Shown piece by piece: positions 1-6,056 of a stretch of DNA of 17,767 nucleotides. Positions within the stretch are counted from its first letter, which is position 1. Every line of letters begins with the position of its first letter. Source of the stretch: an uncultured Collinsella sp. (GTDB lineage: Bacteria > Actinomycetota > Coriobacteriia > Coriobacteriales > Coriobacteriaceae); the NCBI GenBank assembly GCA_934654625.1, contig CAKUGM010000032.1, positions 1-17,767 of the forward strand, in the 5' to 3' direction. The notes beneath the pieces were generated by a model, which was not told where the DNA came from, ran no database searches, and saw only the letters and a list, made by a program, of their open reading frames with translations. The translations under genes and the position numbers were made by a program.

Positions 1-21
1 CATGATGATAGCAAATACAAC

Positions 22-56
22 AAGCGAGATGCCCACAACTTGCATGCATCTCGCTT
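22..56 (-). terminator. Hairpin terminator downstream of guaB
   Basis: A perfect 10-bp stem (22-31 with 47-56) encloses a 15-nt loop. Read on the minus strand it is followed by a U-rich stretch (CTTGTTGTATTTG) and lies about 100 nt after the guaB stop codon. The plus-strand flank (TTTATCTAAAT) is also T-rich, so the hairpin could additionally serve a gene entering from the left, outside the window. Confidence 0.7.
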
Positions 57-156
57 TATCTAAATAACGTGGCGGAAATTCACCCGTTGTTTGAAACCCA
101 TTCAAAAGCGAACGGGCATTCTCGATGCTACATGCGCACCGAAACGGGATTGCCGC

Positions 157-1668
157 TTAGCGGTAGCTCACCGTCTGCTGGGTATCCTTGACCACAACGT
201 CATGGGCGCCGCCCTCGACGATGGAGGTAGAGGAAACCAGAGTCAGGCGAGCCTTTTCCTGCAGCTCGGGGATGGAGAGCGCGCCGCAGTTGCACATCGT
301 GGACTTAACCTTGTAGAGCGTACCGTTGACGCCGTCCTTGAGGGAGCCGGCGTAGGGCACGTAGGAGTCGACGCCCTCGACGAAGCTGAGCTTCGCGGCG
401 CCGCCCAGGTCGTAGCGCTGCCAGTTGCGAGCACGGGCAGAACCCTCGCCCCAGTACTCCTTCATGTACTGGCCGTTGACGTTCACGCGCTCGGTCGGGC
501 TCTCGTCAAAGCGAGCGAAGTAACGGCCGAGCATCATGAAGTCGGCGCCCATAGCGAGCGCAAGCGTCATGTGGTAGTCATAGACGATGCCGCCGTCGGA
601 GCAGACGGGCACGTAGATGCCGGTCTCCTCGAAGTACTCGTCACGAGCGCGGCAAACGTCGATCAACGCAGTTGCCTGGCCGCGACCGATACCCTTGGTC
701 TCGCGGGTGATGCAGATGGAACCGCCGCCGATACCGACCTTGATAAAGTCGGCACCGCAGTCGGCGAGGAAGCGGAAGCCCTCGGCGTCGACGACGTTAC
801 CGGCACCCACCTTGACGTCCTCGCCGTAGTTGGCGCGGATCCACTCGATGGTGCGCTTCTGCCACTCGGAAAAGCCCTCAGAGGAGTCGATGCACAGCAC
901 ATCGGCACCGGCCTCGACAAGCAGGGGCACGCGCTCGGCATAGTCACGGGTGTTGATGCCGGCACCGACCATGTAGCGCTTGTTGGCGTCGAGCATCTCG
1001 TTGGGGTTGGTCTTGTGGCTGTCGTAATCCTTGCGGAACACGATGCCGATCAGATGATCGTAGTCGTCGACGACAGGAAGAGCGTTGAGCTTGTTCTCCC
1101 AGATGACGTCGTTGGCCTTCTTGAGAGTGATGTTCTTGTCGCCCACGATGAGCTTCTCGCGCGGGGTCATGAAAGTCTCGACCAAAGCAGAGTGATCGTC
1201 ACGCGAAGGACGATAATCGCGGCTGGTCACGATGCCCAGAAGCTTGCCGCGCGAAGTGCCATCGTCGGTGACGGGCATCGTAGAATGGCCGGTCTTCTCC
1301 TTGAGGGCCATGACCTCGGACATGGTCATCTTCGGAGTCAGCGTGGAATCGGACTCGACGAAGCCTGCCTTGTGATCCTTGACGGCCTTGACCATGGCGG
1401 CCTCGGACTCAGGGGTCTGAGAGCCGTAAATAAAGGAAATACCGCCCTCGGTAGCCAGGGCAACACCCATGTCAACACCGGAGACAGACTGCATGATGGC
1501 CGAAACCATGGGGATGTTCAGGGTGATCGCGGGCTTCTCGCCGCGCTTGAAACGCGTCAGCGGCGTTTTAAGGGAAACGTTGTTAGGGATGCATTCCGAT
1601 GAGGAATAACCAGGGACGAGCAGATACTCAGAAAAAGTGTGGGACTCACCGGGAAAGAACGTTGCCAT
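157..1668 (-). CDS. guaB: IMP dehydrogenase (Tritrichomonas-like type), 503 aa
   Basis: This cytosolic enzyme oxidises IMP to XMP with NAD+, the committed step of guanine nucleotide synthesis. The (beta/alpha)8 barrel is interrupted at about residues 102-220 by a tandem CBS region. The catalytic loop is [11 protein letters not shown] with Cys319, the IMP-binding Asp is D261, and the flap dyad is Arg418-Tyr419. Lys310 and Glu431, which lower mycophenolic acid sensitivity in the Tritrichomonas foetus enzyme, are both present. From memory the length (503 aa) and all these residue numbers equal those of the T. foetus protein, and many sequence blocks look alike. The frame is open 12 codons further upstream, but the ATG ending at 1668 follows AAGGAG by 4 nt and gives the family length. 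It appears to be monocistronic, with its own promoter and terminator. A long antisense frame across it is a codon-bias shadow. Confidence 0.97.
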   Translation of the reverse strand: MATFFPGESHTFSEYLLVPGYSSSECIPNNVSLKTPLTRFKRGEKPAITLNIPMVSAIMQSVSGVDMGVALATEGGISFIYGSQTPESEAAMVKAVKDHKAGFVESDSTLTPKMTMSEVMALKEKTGHSTMPVTDDGTSRGKLLGIVTSRDYRPSRDDHSALVETFMTPREKLIVGDKNITLKKANDVIWENKLNALPVVDDYDHLIGIVFRKDYDSHKTNPNEMLDANKRYMVGAGINTRDYAERVPLLVEAGADVLCIDSSEGFSEWQKRTIEWIRANYGEDVKVGAGNVVDAEGFRFLADCGADFIKVGIGGGSICITRETKGIGRGQATALIDVCRARDEYFEETGIYVPVCSDGGIVYDYHMTLALAMGADFMMLGRYFARFDESPTERVNVNGQYMKEYWGEGSARARNWQRYDLGGAAKLSFVEGVDSYVPYAGSLKDGVNGTLYKVKSTMCNCGALSIPELQEKARLTLVSSTSIVEGGAHDVVVKDTQQTVSYR

Positions 1669-1735
1669 GTTTCTCCTTCTAACATCGCCGACGACTAGCT
1701 GCAAGCCCCGTGGACCCAGCCCTACCGTCGCGCCC

Positions 1736-1765
1736 TATATATTGCGCTGTTATCTTAACGCGCAA
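1736..1765 (-). promoter_or_regulatory. Candidate sigma70-type promoter for guaB
   Basis: On the minus strand TTGCGC (1760-1765) is followed after 18 bp by TATATA (1736-1741). This would give a leader of about 60 nt before the guaB ATG at 1668. It is the only good AT-rich -10 in the gap between mntP and guaB. A weak imperfect stem (CGACG...CGTCG) is possible in the leader. No purine riboswitch was recognised. Confidence 0.45.
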
Positions 1766-1870
1766 CCGCAGCGCAAAACAGCCCTTTGCCTAAAGTCCAC
1801 GGACTCTTCGACACGAGACCGAGCAACAGCGCTGCAGATAAAATGGCACGTCCAAACACCCAAAAGATTG

Positions 1871-2440
1871 TTAGAACAGCAATGCCTTCAAACCGATGCA
1901 GATTAACACCGCGCCGCCTACCACCTGCGCGTGGGAGCCAAAGCACTCACCGAGCCTCTTGCCCAGCATAAGCACGGCCAGACAGCAAGCGAACGTCGTG
2001 ATGCCGATCATCGAGCCGTACAAGACGATGCTCTTGCCCTTTGCAGCAAACGAGACGCCGACGATAAAGGCATCGATTGAGGTGGCAATGGATTCGACAA
2101 AGAGCTCCCACCAGGTAAGATGCGAGGGTGCGGCCTCCTCTGGATTGCGAATCTCCTGCACCGCCTCCCAGATCATCTTTCCGCCCACGATGGCAAGGAT
2201 GACAAACGAGACAATGCCCGCATAGGCATCGATGTACGAAGCCACGAGCGTGCCCCCAAAATAGCCAAGCACGGGCATAGCCATCTGAAAGATTGCAAAC
2301 GCTAGCGGCATGGCAATCTTTTTAAACCTTGGCATATGAGGCTCTGCGAGCGAATTGGACAACGTGACAGCCATGGCATCCATGGAGAGCGCCACGCCTA
2401 AAATGGCGCTCTCGATAATATCGGCGGTATCAAACAGCAT
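1871..2440 (-). CDS. mntP: MntP family manganese efflux pump, 189 aa
   Basis: A small integral membrane exporter that protects cells from excess Mn2+. The protein has about six hydrophobic helices arranged as an internal repeat. Each half carries the characteristic acidic motif: SMDAMAV around Asp21 and SIDAFIVG around Asp123. The length is within one residue of the 188-aa E. coli MntP. An upstream in-frame extension of 15 codons exists, but the ATG at 2438-2440 has GGGGAGGGG seven nt upstream and gives the family start (MLFDTADIIESAILG). It lies 65 bp downstream of the PLP-fold gene on the same strand. No yybP-ykoY manganese riboswitch fits in this short gap, so any Mn control must act otherwise. 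No convincing terminator follows it. Confidence 0.9.
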   Translation of the reverse strand: MLFDTADIIESAILGVALSMDAMAVTLSNSLAEPHMPRFKKIAMPLAFAIFQMAMPVLGYFGGTLVASYIDAYAGIVSFVILAIVGGKMIWEAVQEIRNPEEAAPSHLTWWELFVESIATSIDAFIVGVSFAAKGKSIVLYGSMIGITTFACCLAVLMLGKRLGECFGSHAQVVGGAVLICIGLKALLF

Positions 2441-2476
2441 TGTTGCCCCTCCCCAGAAGCAAACGATGAGCGCAAA

Positions 2477-2482
2477 AGTATA
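2477..2482 (-). promoter_or_regulatory. Possible -10 box for mntP
   Basis: TATACT stands on the minus strand in the 65-bp gap before mntP, about 37 nt upstream of the ATG. There is no good -35 hexamer at 16-18 bp, so this is either a weak or activator-dependent promoter, or chance. Cotranscription with the upstream gene is the alternative. Confidence 0.25.
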
Positions 2483-2505
2483 CACCGCTTCGTGCTGTTA
2501 TCCGA

Positions 2506-3396
2506 TTATCTGACGCAAACCTTACGAAGGGCGCTATCAACCCGATCGATAAGCTCGAATACGTTACCTTCGCCCATGTTGAAAAGAAGGCAGGAGCCTC
2601 CCTCCCCTTTCATAAGAGTCACCGTCGTGCCATCCAAAAGATGTAGCTGCTCCGCCTCGGTACCGCCAAGAAGCTGAAAAACTCGAAGTGAGCTGCTTTC
2701 GTCAGAGAGCCCAATGGAAACAAGAGGGCCAAAACCATGACGAAGCAGACTCGCTGCGACAGCATGATCGGGATGCGACGCTAAGCCTGGATACCAGCAG
2801 GAATCGATTAGCGGATTCGCCGCGGCGTACTCGGCAAAGGCACGCGCGAAGTCAAACCGCTTCTGAAGGCTTTGCTGATACGAAGAGTCGCACGCGAACT
2901 CAAGAGCCTCTTTGCAGGCAGGCGAGATATCCCCTTCTGGCACGAGCGCGCGGAATGCGCATTCAGCATACGGGTCGACAACACGACCTCGCTTTCCCGA
3001 GCGAGCCACACAAACGGCATAGACCCCGGCGCGCAAGCACTCAACGCAAACCGGCGCACCGGCATTGAGCGGATCGCAACCAAAAGAAGTAGGACTGGAG
3101 ATATCGAGCACCAAGCAAGCCTGGGCTTCACGCGCGGCAGCGGCCAGCGAACGTACATCGGGCACCCGGAGATTCTCTCCGCACACGGCATCTGCAAGCC
3201 AAAAGAGCAGTGGCTCGTCCTCCGAAGGAAGCACCGGCTCACATATCTCGGGAGCCCCTCCATTTACGCAGGCCCCAACAATTGCCCCCTCTCGAAAGAT
3301 GCCAGCTCTCTGCAGCGCCTCTAGAGAGCTTGCCACCTCGCAGACCCGCACGGCGCGGGCATGCAACCGGTCTGCATATAGTTCCAACGCAGTCAA
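2506..3396 (-). CDS. Truncated Cys/Met-metabolism PLP-fold protein, probable pseudoenzyme, 296 aa
   Basis: Not a named gene. The C-terminal part reads like cystathionine gamma-synthase/lyase: a block around CWYPGLASHPDHAVAA (200-215), then GFGPLVSIGL (221-230). The segment LVLDISSPTSFGCDPLNAGA (95-114) aligns with the family VDNTFATP...PL..GAD block, which keeps the PLP-pyridine Asp (D98). Where the family has S-x-T-K-Y with the PLP lysine, this protein has ECLRAGVY, so the Schiff-base lysine is absent. The N-terminal 100 or so residues, with the usual YxR phosphate contact, are missing. It has 15 cysteines in 296 residues. The longest frame starts at a GTG (3462) upstream of and through the thrS terminator; the TTG at 3394-3396 with AAGGGAG five nt upstream is preferred. 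It lies between thrS and mntP. Role unknown: regulatory subunit, scaffold or decaying enzyme are all possible. Confidence 0.75.
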   Translation of the reverse strand: MTALELYADRLHARAVRVCEVASSLEALQRAGIFREGAIVGACVNGGAPEICEPVLPSEDEPLLFWLADAVCGENLRVPDVRSLAAAAREAQACLVLDISSPTSFGCDPLNAGAPVCVECLRAGVYAVCVARSGKRGRVVDPYAECAFRALVPEGDISPACKEALEFACDSSYQQSLQKRFDFARAFAEYAAANPLIDSCWYPGLASHPDHAVAASLLRHGFGPLVSIGLSDESSSLRVFQLLGGTEAEQLHLLDGTTVTLMKGEGGSCLLFNMGEGNVFELIDRVDSALRKVCVR

Positions 3397-3421
3397 AGAA
3401 ACTCCCTTTCGACACATACGC

Positions 3422-3452
3422 AAAACGCCCGACGGAATCAATCCGCCGGGCG
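3422..3452 (-). terminator. Intrinsic terminator of thrS
   Basis: An 11-bp stem (3442-3452 with 3426-3436, one G-U pair) with a 5-nt loop is followed on the minus strand by TTTT. It lies 46 nt after the thrS stop codon. Its 3' end is only about 25 nt from the TTG start of the next gene, leaving almost no room for a separate promoter. Confidence 0.8.
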
Positions 3453-3497
3453 CATCAATCACATCAATCGTCCGCCAAAGCAGAAATGCGCAAACGC

Positions 3498-5261
3498 CTA
3501 GGCGCGCGTACGAATCTCCTCGGCAACCTTGGCGATGAACTCGTCGACCGTAGACGGGACGGTCTCGTTGGAGCGATCGCGCACAGAGATGTTGCCGGCC
3601 TCGGCTTCCTTCTCGCCCAGGATGAGCATGTAGGGAACGCGATCGATGCCGCGAGCTTCGCGAATCTTGTAGCCGATCTTCTCATCACGGTTGTCGACCT
3701 TCACGCGGATGCCAGCAGCGTCGAGCTTGGCTGCGACCTCGTTGGCATAGGCGCGGCTCTTCTCGGAGACGGGCAGAACGTCCACCTGCACGGGAGCGAG
3801 CCACGTGGGGAATTTGCCCGCAAAGTGCTCGATCAAAATGCCGATGAAGCGCTCAATGGAGCCGAAGCACACGCGATGCAGCATGATGGGACGCTTCTTG
3901 GAACCGTCGGCGTCGGTGTACTCGAGGTTGAAGTTGATAGGCATCTGGAAGTCCAGCTGCACAGTACCGCACTGCCAGGTACGGCCAAGCGAGTCCTCCA
4001 AATGGAAGTCGATCTTGGGGCCATAGAAGGCGCCGTCGCCCTCGTTAACCTCGTACTCCATACCCAGCTGCTCGAGAGCAGTCTTGAGGCCGGCCTCGGC
4101 GCGCTCCCAATCCTCATCGGAACCCATGGAGTCCTCGGGGCGGGTAGAAAGCTCAACGTGGTACTTGAAGCCGAACTTCTGATAGACGGAGTCAATCAGA
4201 TGCACGACGCCCACGATCTCGTCGGTAAGCTGGTCGGGACGCACGAACAGGTGGGCATCGTCCTGGTTAAAGCAGCGCACGCGGAACAGACCGTGCAGAG
4301 CGCCGCGAAGCTCATGGCGGTGCACGAGGCCGATCTCACCGGCACGAATGGGCAGCTCACGATAGGAATGCGGCTTAGCAGCATAGACGAGCACGCCACC
4401 CGGGCAGTTCATGGGCTTGATGCAGTACTCCTCATCGTCAATGACGGTGGAGTACATGTTGTCCTTGTAGTGGTCCCAGTGACCAGAGGTCTTCCACAGC
4501 TGCTTGTTCATGATGAGCGGCGTGGAAATCTCGACATAACCGGCGTCATGATGGATCTCGCGCCAGTAGTCGAGCAGGGTGTTCTTGAGGATCACGCCGT
4601 TGGGCAGGAAGAATGGGAAGCCGGGGGCCTCGTCGCGCATCATGAAGAGATCCATCTCGGCACCGATCTTGCGGTGATCGCGCTTCTTGGCCTCCTCGAG
4701 CAGATGCATGTGCTCGTCGAGCTCCTCCTTGGTGGCAAAGGCAACGCCGTTCACGCGCGTGAGCATCTTGTTGTCCTTGTCGTTCTTCCAATAGGCGCCC
4801 GAAACACCAGTGAGCTTGAAAGCCTTAAGGGCCTTGGTGTAGCACACGTGGGGACCGACGCACATGTCGATATACTCGCCCTGCTGGTAGAAGGTGATGC
4901 GAGCATCCTCGTCAAGATCGCCGATATGCTCGACCTTATACTTCTCGCCGCGCTCCTCCATGAGGGCAATGGCCTCGGCGCGAGGCTTCTCGTAAACGGT
5001 GAACTTGAGGTTCTCTTTCACGATCTTCTTCATCTCGGCCTCGATAGCCGGGAAATCGTTCTCGGAGATCTTCTGGCCCTCGGGCAGATCGATATCGTAG
5101 TAGAAGCCGTTGTCGGTAGCGGGGCCATAGGCGAAGTCGGCCTCCGGGTACAGACGCTTGATAGCCTGGGCCATGACGTGCGCCGCAGAGTGGCGGACAA
5201 CATGCGTCACCTCGTCCTCAGGCAGGTCGGCCACCGTTCCGTCGTTATAGAGGGCCTTCAT
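3498..5261 (-). CDS. thrS: Threonyl-tRNA synthetase lacking the TGS domain, 587 aa
   Basis: A class II synthetase that charges tRNA-Thr and edits Ser-tRNA-Thr. The editing domain has its HxxxH motif (H24, H28) and the partner pair C134 and H138 (DMCVGPHV). The catalytic core has the zinc ligands C286 (MNCPGG), H337 (DDAHLF) and H462 (LHRVCFGSIERF), plus motif 2 around HRHELRGALHGLFRVR (314-329). The anticodon-binding domain runs from about residue 488 to the end. The usual N-terminal TGS/N1 domain (about 60 aa) is missing: only some 20 residues precede the editing motif, against about 640 aa for full-length enzymes. An upstream ATG would add 14 residues, but the ATG at 5259-5261 has GGAAGGA nine nt ahead. 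No T-box is seen upstream. A hairpin terminator follows. Confidence 0.96.
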   Translation of the reverse strand: MKALYNDGTVADLPEDEVTHVVRHSAAHVMAQAIKRLYPEADFAYGPATDNGFYYDIDLPEGQKISENDFPAIEAEMKKIVKENLKFTVYEKPRAEAIALMEERGEKYKVEHIGDLDEDARITFYQQGEYIDMCVGPHVCYTKALKAFKLTGVSGAYWKNDKDNKMLTRVNGVAFATKEELDEHMHLLEEAKKRDHRKIGAEMDLFMMRDEAPGFPFFLPNGVILKNTLLDYWREIHHDAGYVEISTPLIMNKQLWKTSGHWDHYKDNMYSTVIDDEEYCIKPMNCPGGVLVYAAKPHSYRELPIRAGEIGLVHRHELRGALHGLFRVRCFNQDDAHLFVRPDQLTDEIVGVVHLIDSVYQKFGFKYHVELSTRPEDSMGSDEDWERAEAGLKTALEQLGMEYEVNEGDGAFYGPKIDFHLEDSLGRTWQCGTVQLDFQMPINFNLEYTDADGSKKRPIMLHRVCFGSIERFIGILIEHFAGKFPTWLAPVQVDVLPVSEKSRAYANEVAAKLDAAGIRVKVDNRDEKIGYKIREARGIDRVPYMLILGEKEAEAGNISVRDRSNETVPSTVDEFIAKVAEEIRTRA

Positions 5262-5287
5262 ACGATTTGTTCCTTCCGTATCGAGTA

Positions 5288-5310
5288 ATCGCTTGCGTTT
5301 CACAAGCGAT
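5288..5310 (-). promoter_or_regulatory. Inverted repeat in the thrS promoter/leader, operator-like
   Basis: A perfect 8-bp inverted repeat, ATCGCTTG at 5288-5295 and CAAGCGAT at 5303-5310, is separated by 7 bp. It begins two bases downstream of the TATAAT at 5312-5317 and would overlap the transcription start. That placement suits a repressor operator. If transcription starts further upstream it could instead be a leader RNA hairpin. It ends 26 bp before the thrS ATG. Confidence 0.45.
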
Positions 5311-5311
5311 G

Positions 5312-5317
5312 ATTATA
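5312..5317 (-). promoter_or_regulatory. Perfect -10 box (TATAAT) for thrS
   Basis: A consensus TATAAT on the minus strand, 50 bp upstream of the thrS ATG, directly after the terminator stem of the upstream zinc-ribbon gene. The matching -35 region at 17-18 bp falls inside that stem and is poor (CGTCAT), so the call rests on the -10 alone. Confidence 0.5.
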
Positions 5318-5321
5318 CAAG

Positions 5322-5352
5322 TGCCCGCCGCTCCATGACGGGGCGGCGGGCA
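5322..5352 (-). terminator. Terminator hairpin of the zinc-ribbon gene
   Basis: A perfect, very G+C-rich 10-bp stem (5343-5352 with 5322-5331) around an 11-nt loop lies about 40 nt after the stop of the zinc-ribbon gene. The following minus-strand sequence (CTTGTATAAT) is only moderately U-rich and doubles as the thrS -10 region. Confidence 0.6.
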
Positions 5353-5392
5353 AGCACTGGCGCACTCTTACAGCCGGCAAGCGGCGCGTGCG

Positions 5393-5824
5393 CTATTGGA
5401 TGTGAGTTCGGCAGTACGGGCAAACCTTCCAGTGCGCATCGAGCGGACGATGGCAGCTGGGGCAGACGTTGCGAACCTGGGTGTTGCACACGGGGCACAC
5501 GACAAAATCCTTCTCGATGGGGCTGCCGCACTTGGGGCAGCTGCCGTACTGGGCAAGCTGACGCTCGCGCAGAGCCATGTCGAGCTCCTGCTCTTCGCGG
5601 TCTGCCATATAGGAATTGGGGCGCAGCACCAGGTAAGCGATGAGGCCCACGAACGGAATAAGGGAGACGATGCCCCAGGCCCAGAAGGCACCCACACCAC
5701 GACGCTTGGCGTCGATAAACACGTACACCACGGACAGGATGTACAAAGCGGCGATAAAACCAACGAACAGATAAATCGCCATCATGAGTTGCGGCGACAT
5801 GAGCTCTTGGATGTACTTAGACAT
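5393..5824 (-). CDS. Small membrane protein with double zinc ribbon, 143 aa
   Basis: Function unknown. Two hydrophobic segments (about 12-36 and 46-68) form an N-terminal membrane hairpin. The stretch IDAKRRG...IPFVGLIAYLVLRP resembles the phospholipase-D-nuclease N-terminal (PLDc_N) type two-helix module. A short charged linker (72-92) leads to a soluble tail with four CxxC knuckles (C96/C99, C110/C113, C121/C124, C135/C138), the layout of a double zinc ribbon (DZR) able to hold two zinc ions. The ATG at 5822-5824 has AAAGG eight nt upstream. The gene is divergent from the FAD oxidoreductase and appears to be a single-gene unit with its own terminator. A membrane-anchored adaptor is a plausible reading, but nothing here shows its partner. 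Confidence 0.85.
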   Translation of the reverse strand: MSKYIQELMSPQLMMAIYLFVGFIAALYILSVVYVFIDAKRRGVGAFWAWGIVSLIPFVGLIAYLVLRPNSYMADREEQELDMALRERQLAQYGSCPKCGSPIEKDFVVCPVCNTQVRNVCPSCHRPLDAHWKVCPYCRTHIQ

Positions 5825-5877
5825 GCGAGTTACCTTTCGAATCCCCCAGCGAGCAGGAAGGTCAGAATTGCTTAGCT

Positions 5878-5883
5878 ATTCTA
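5878..5883 (-). promoter_or_regulatory. Candidate -10 box for the zinc-ribbon gene
   Basis: TAGAAT on the minus strand lies about 54 nt before the ATG. The -35 at 17 bp is weak (TAGGAG). It is the best -10-like hexamer in this half of the divergent intergenic region. Confidence 0.35.
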
Positions 5884-5920
5884 CTCCCCCTCCGTCCAAT
5901 CTCCTAATGCAGACACGCTA

Positions 5921-5948
5921 TTGACATAGATACCGGGAAAAATAATTG
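5921..5948 (+). promoter_or_regulatory. Sigma70-type promoter for the FAD oxidoreductase
   Basis: A consensus -35 TTGACA (5921-5926) is followed after 16 bp by TAATTG (5943-5948). It would give a leader of about 100 nt that contains a small CCCC/GGGG hairpin at 6002-6014. It is the only good plus-strand promoter in the 232-bp divergent region. Confidence 0.5.
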
Positions 5949-6056
5949 CGAGTCTCCTTCTAACGACAAAGGCGGCATCACTCGACAGCACGTTTTTATT
6001 GCCCCTTCATGGGGTACCATGGAGGGCAGAGTTGAGCGTCAGGGAATCGAGGCCTC

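Noticed and set aside
91..1602. 503-codon open frame on the plus strand across guaB
   Set aside because: Antisense to a fully convincing IMP dehydrogenase; the product is a low-complexity string rich in V, D, H, G and L, as expected from reversed codons of a GC-biased gene. No ribosome-binding site or domain.
1794..1805. AGTCC/GGACT palindrome as terminator of mntP
   Set aside because: The loop would be two bases and no U-tract follows on the minus strand.
2441..2505. yybP-ykoY manganese riboswitch before mntP
   Set aside because: Only 65 bp between genes and none of the conserved loop sequences seen.
3210..5288. 692-codon open frame on the plus strand across thrS
   Set aside because: Antisense shadow of thrS caused by codon bias. 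It has no recognisable domain and extends through the thrS terminator into the neighbour.
5262..5392. T-box riboswitch upstream of thrS
   Set aside because: The region is too short and fully accounted for by the upstream terminator, a -10 box and a small dyad.
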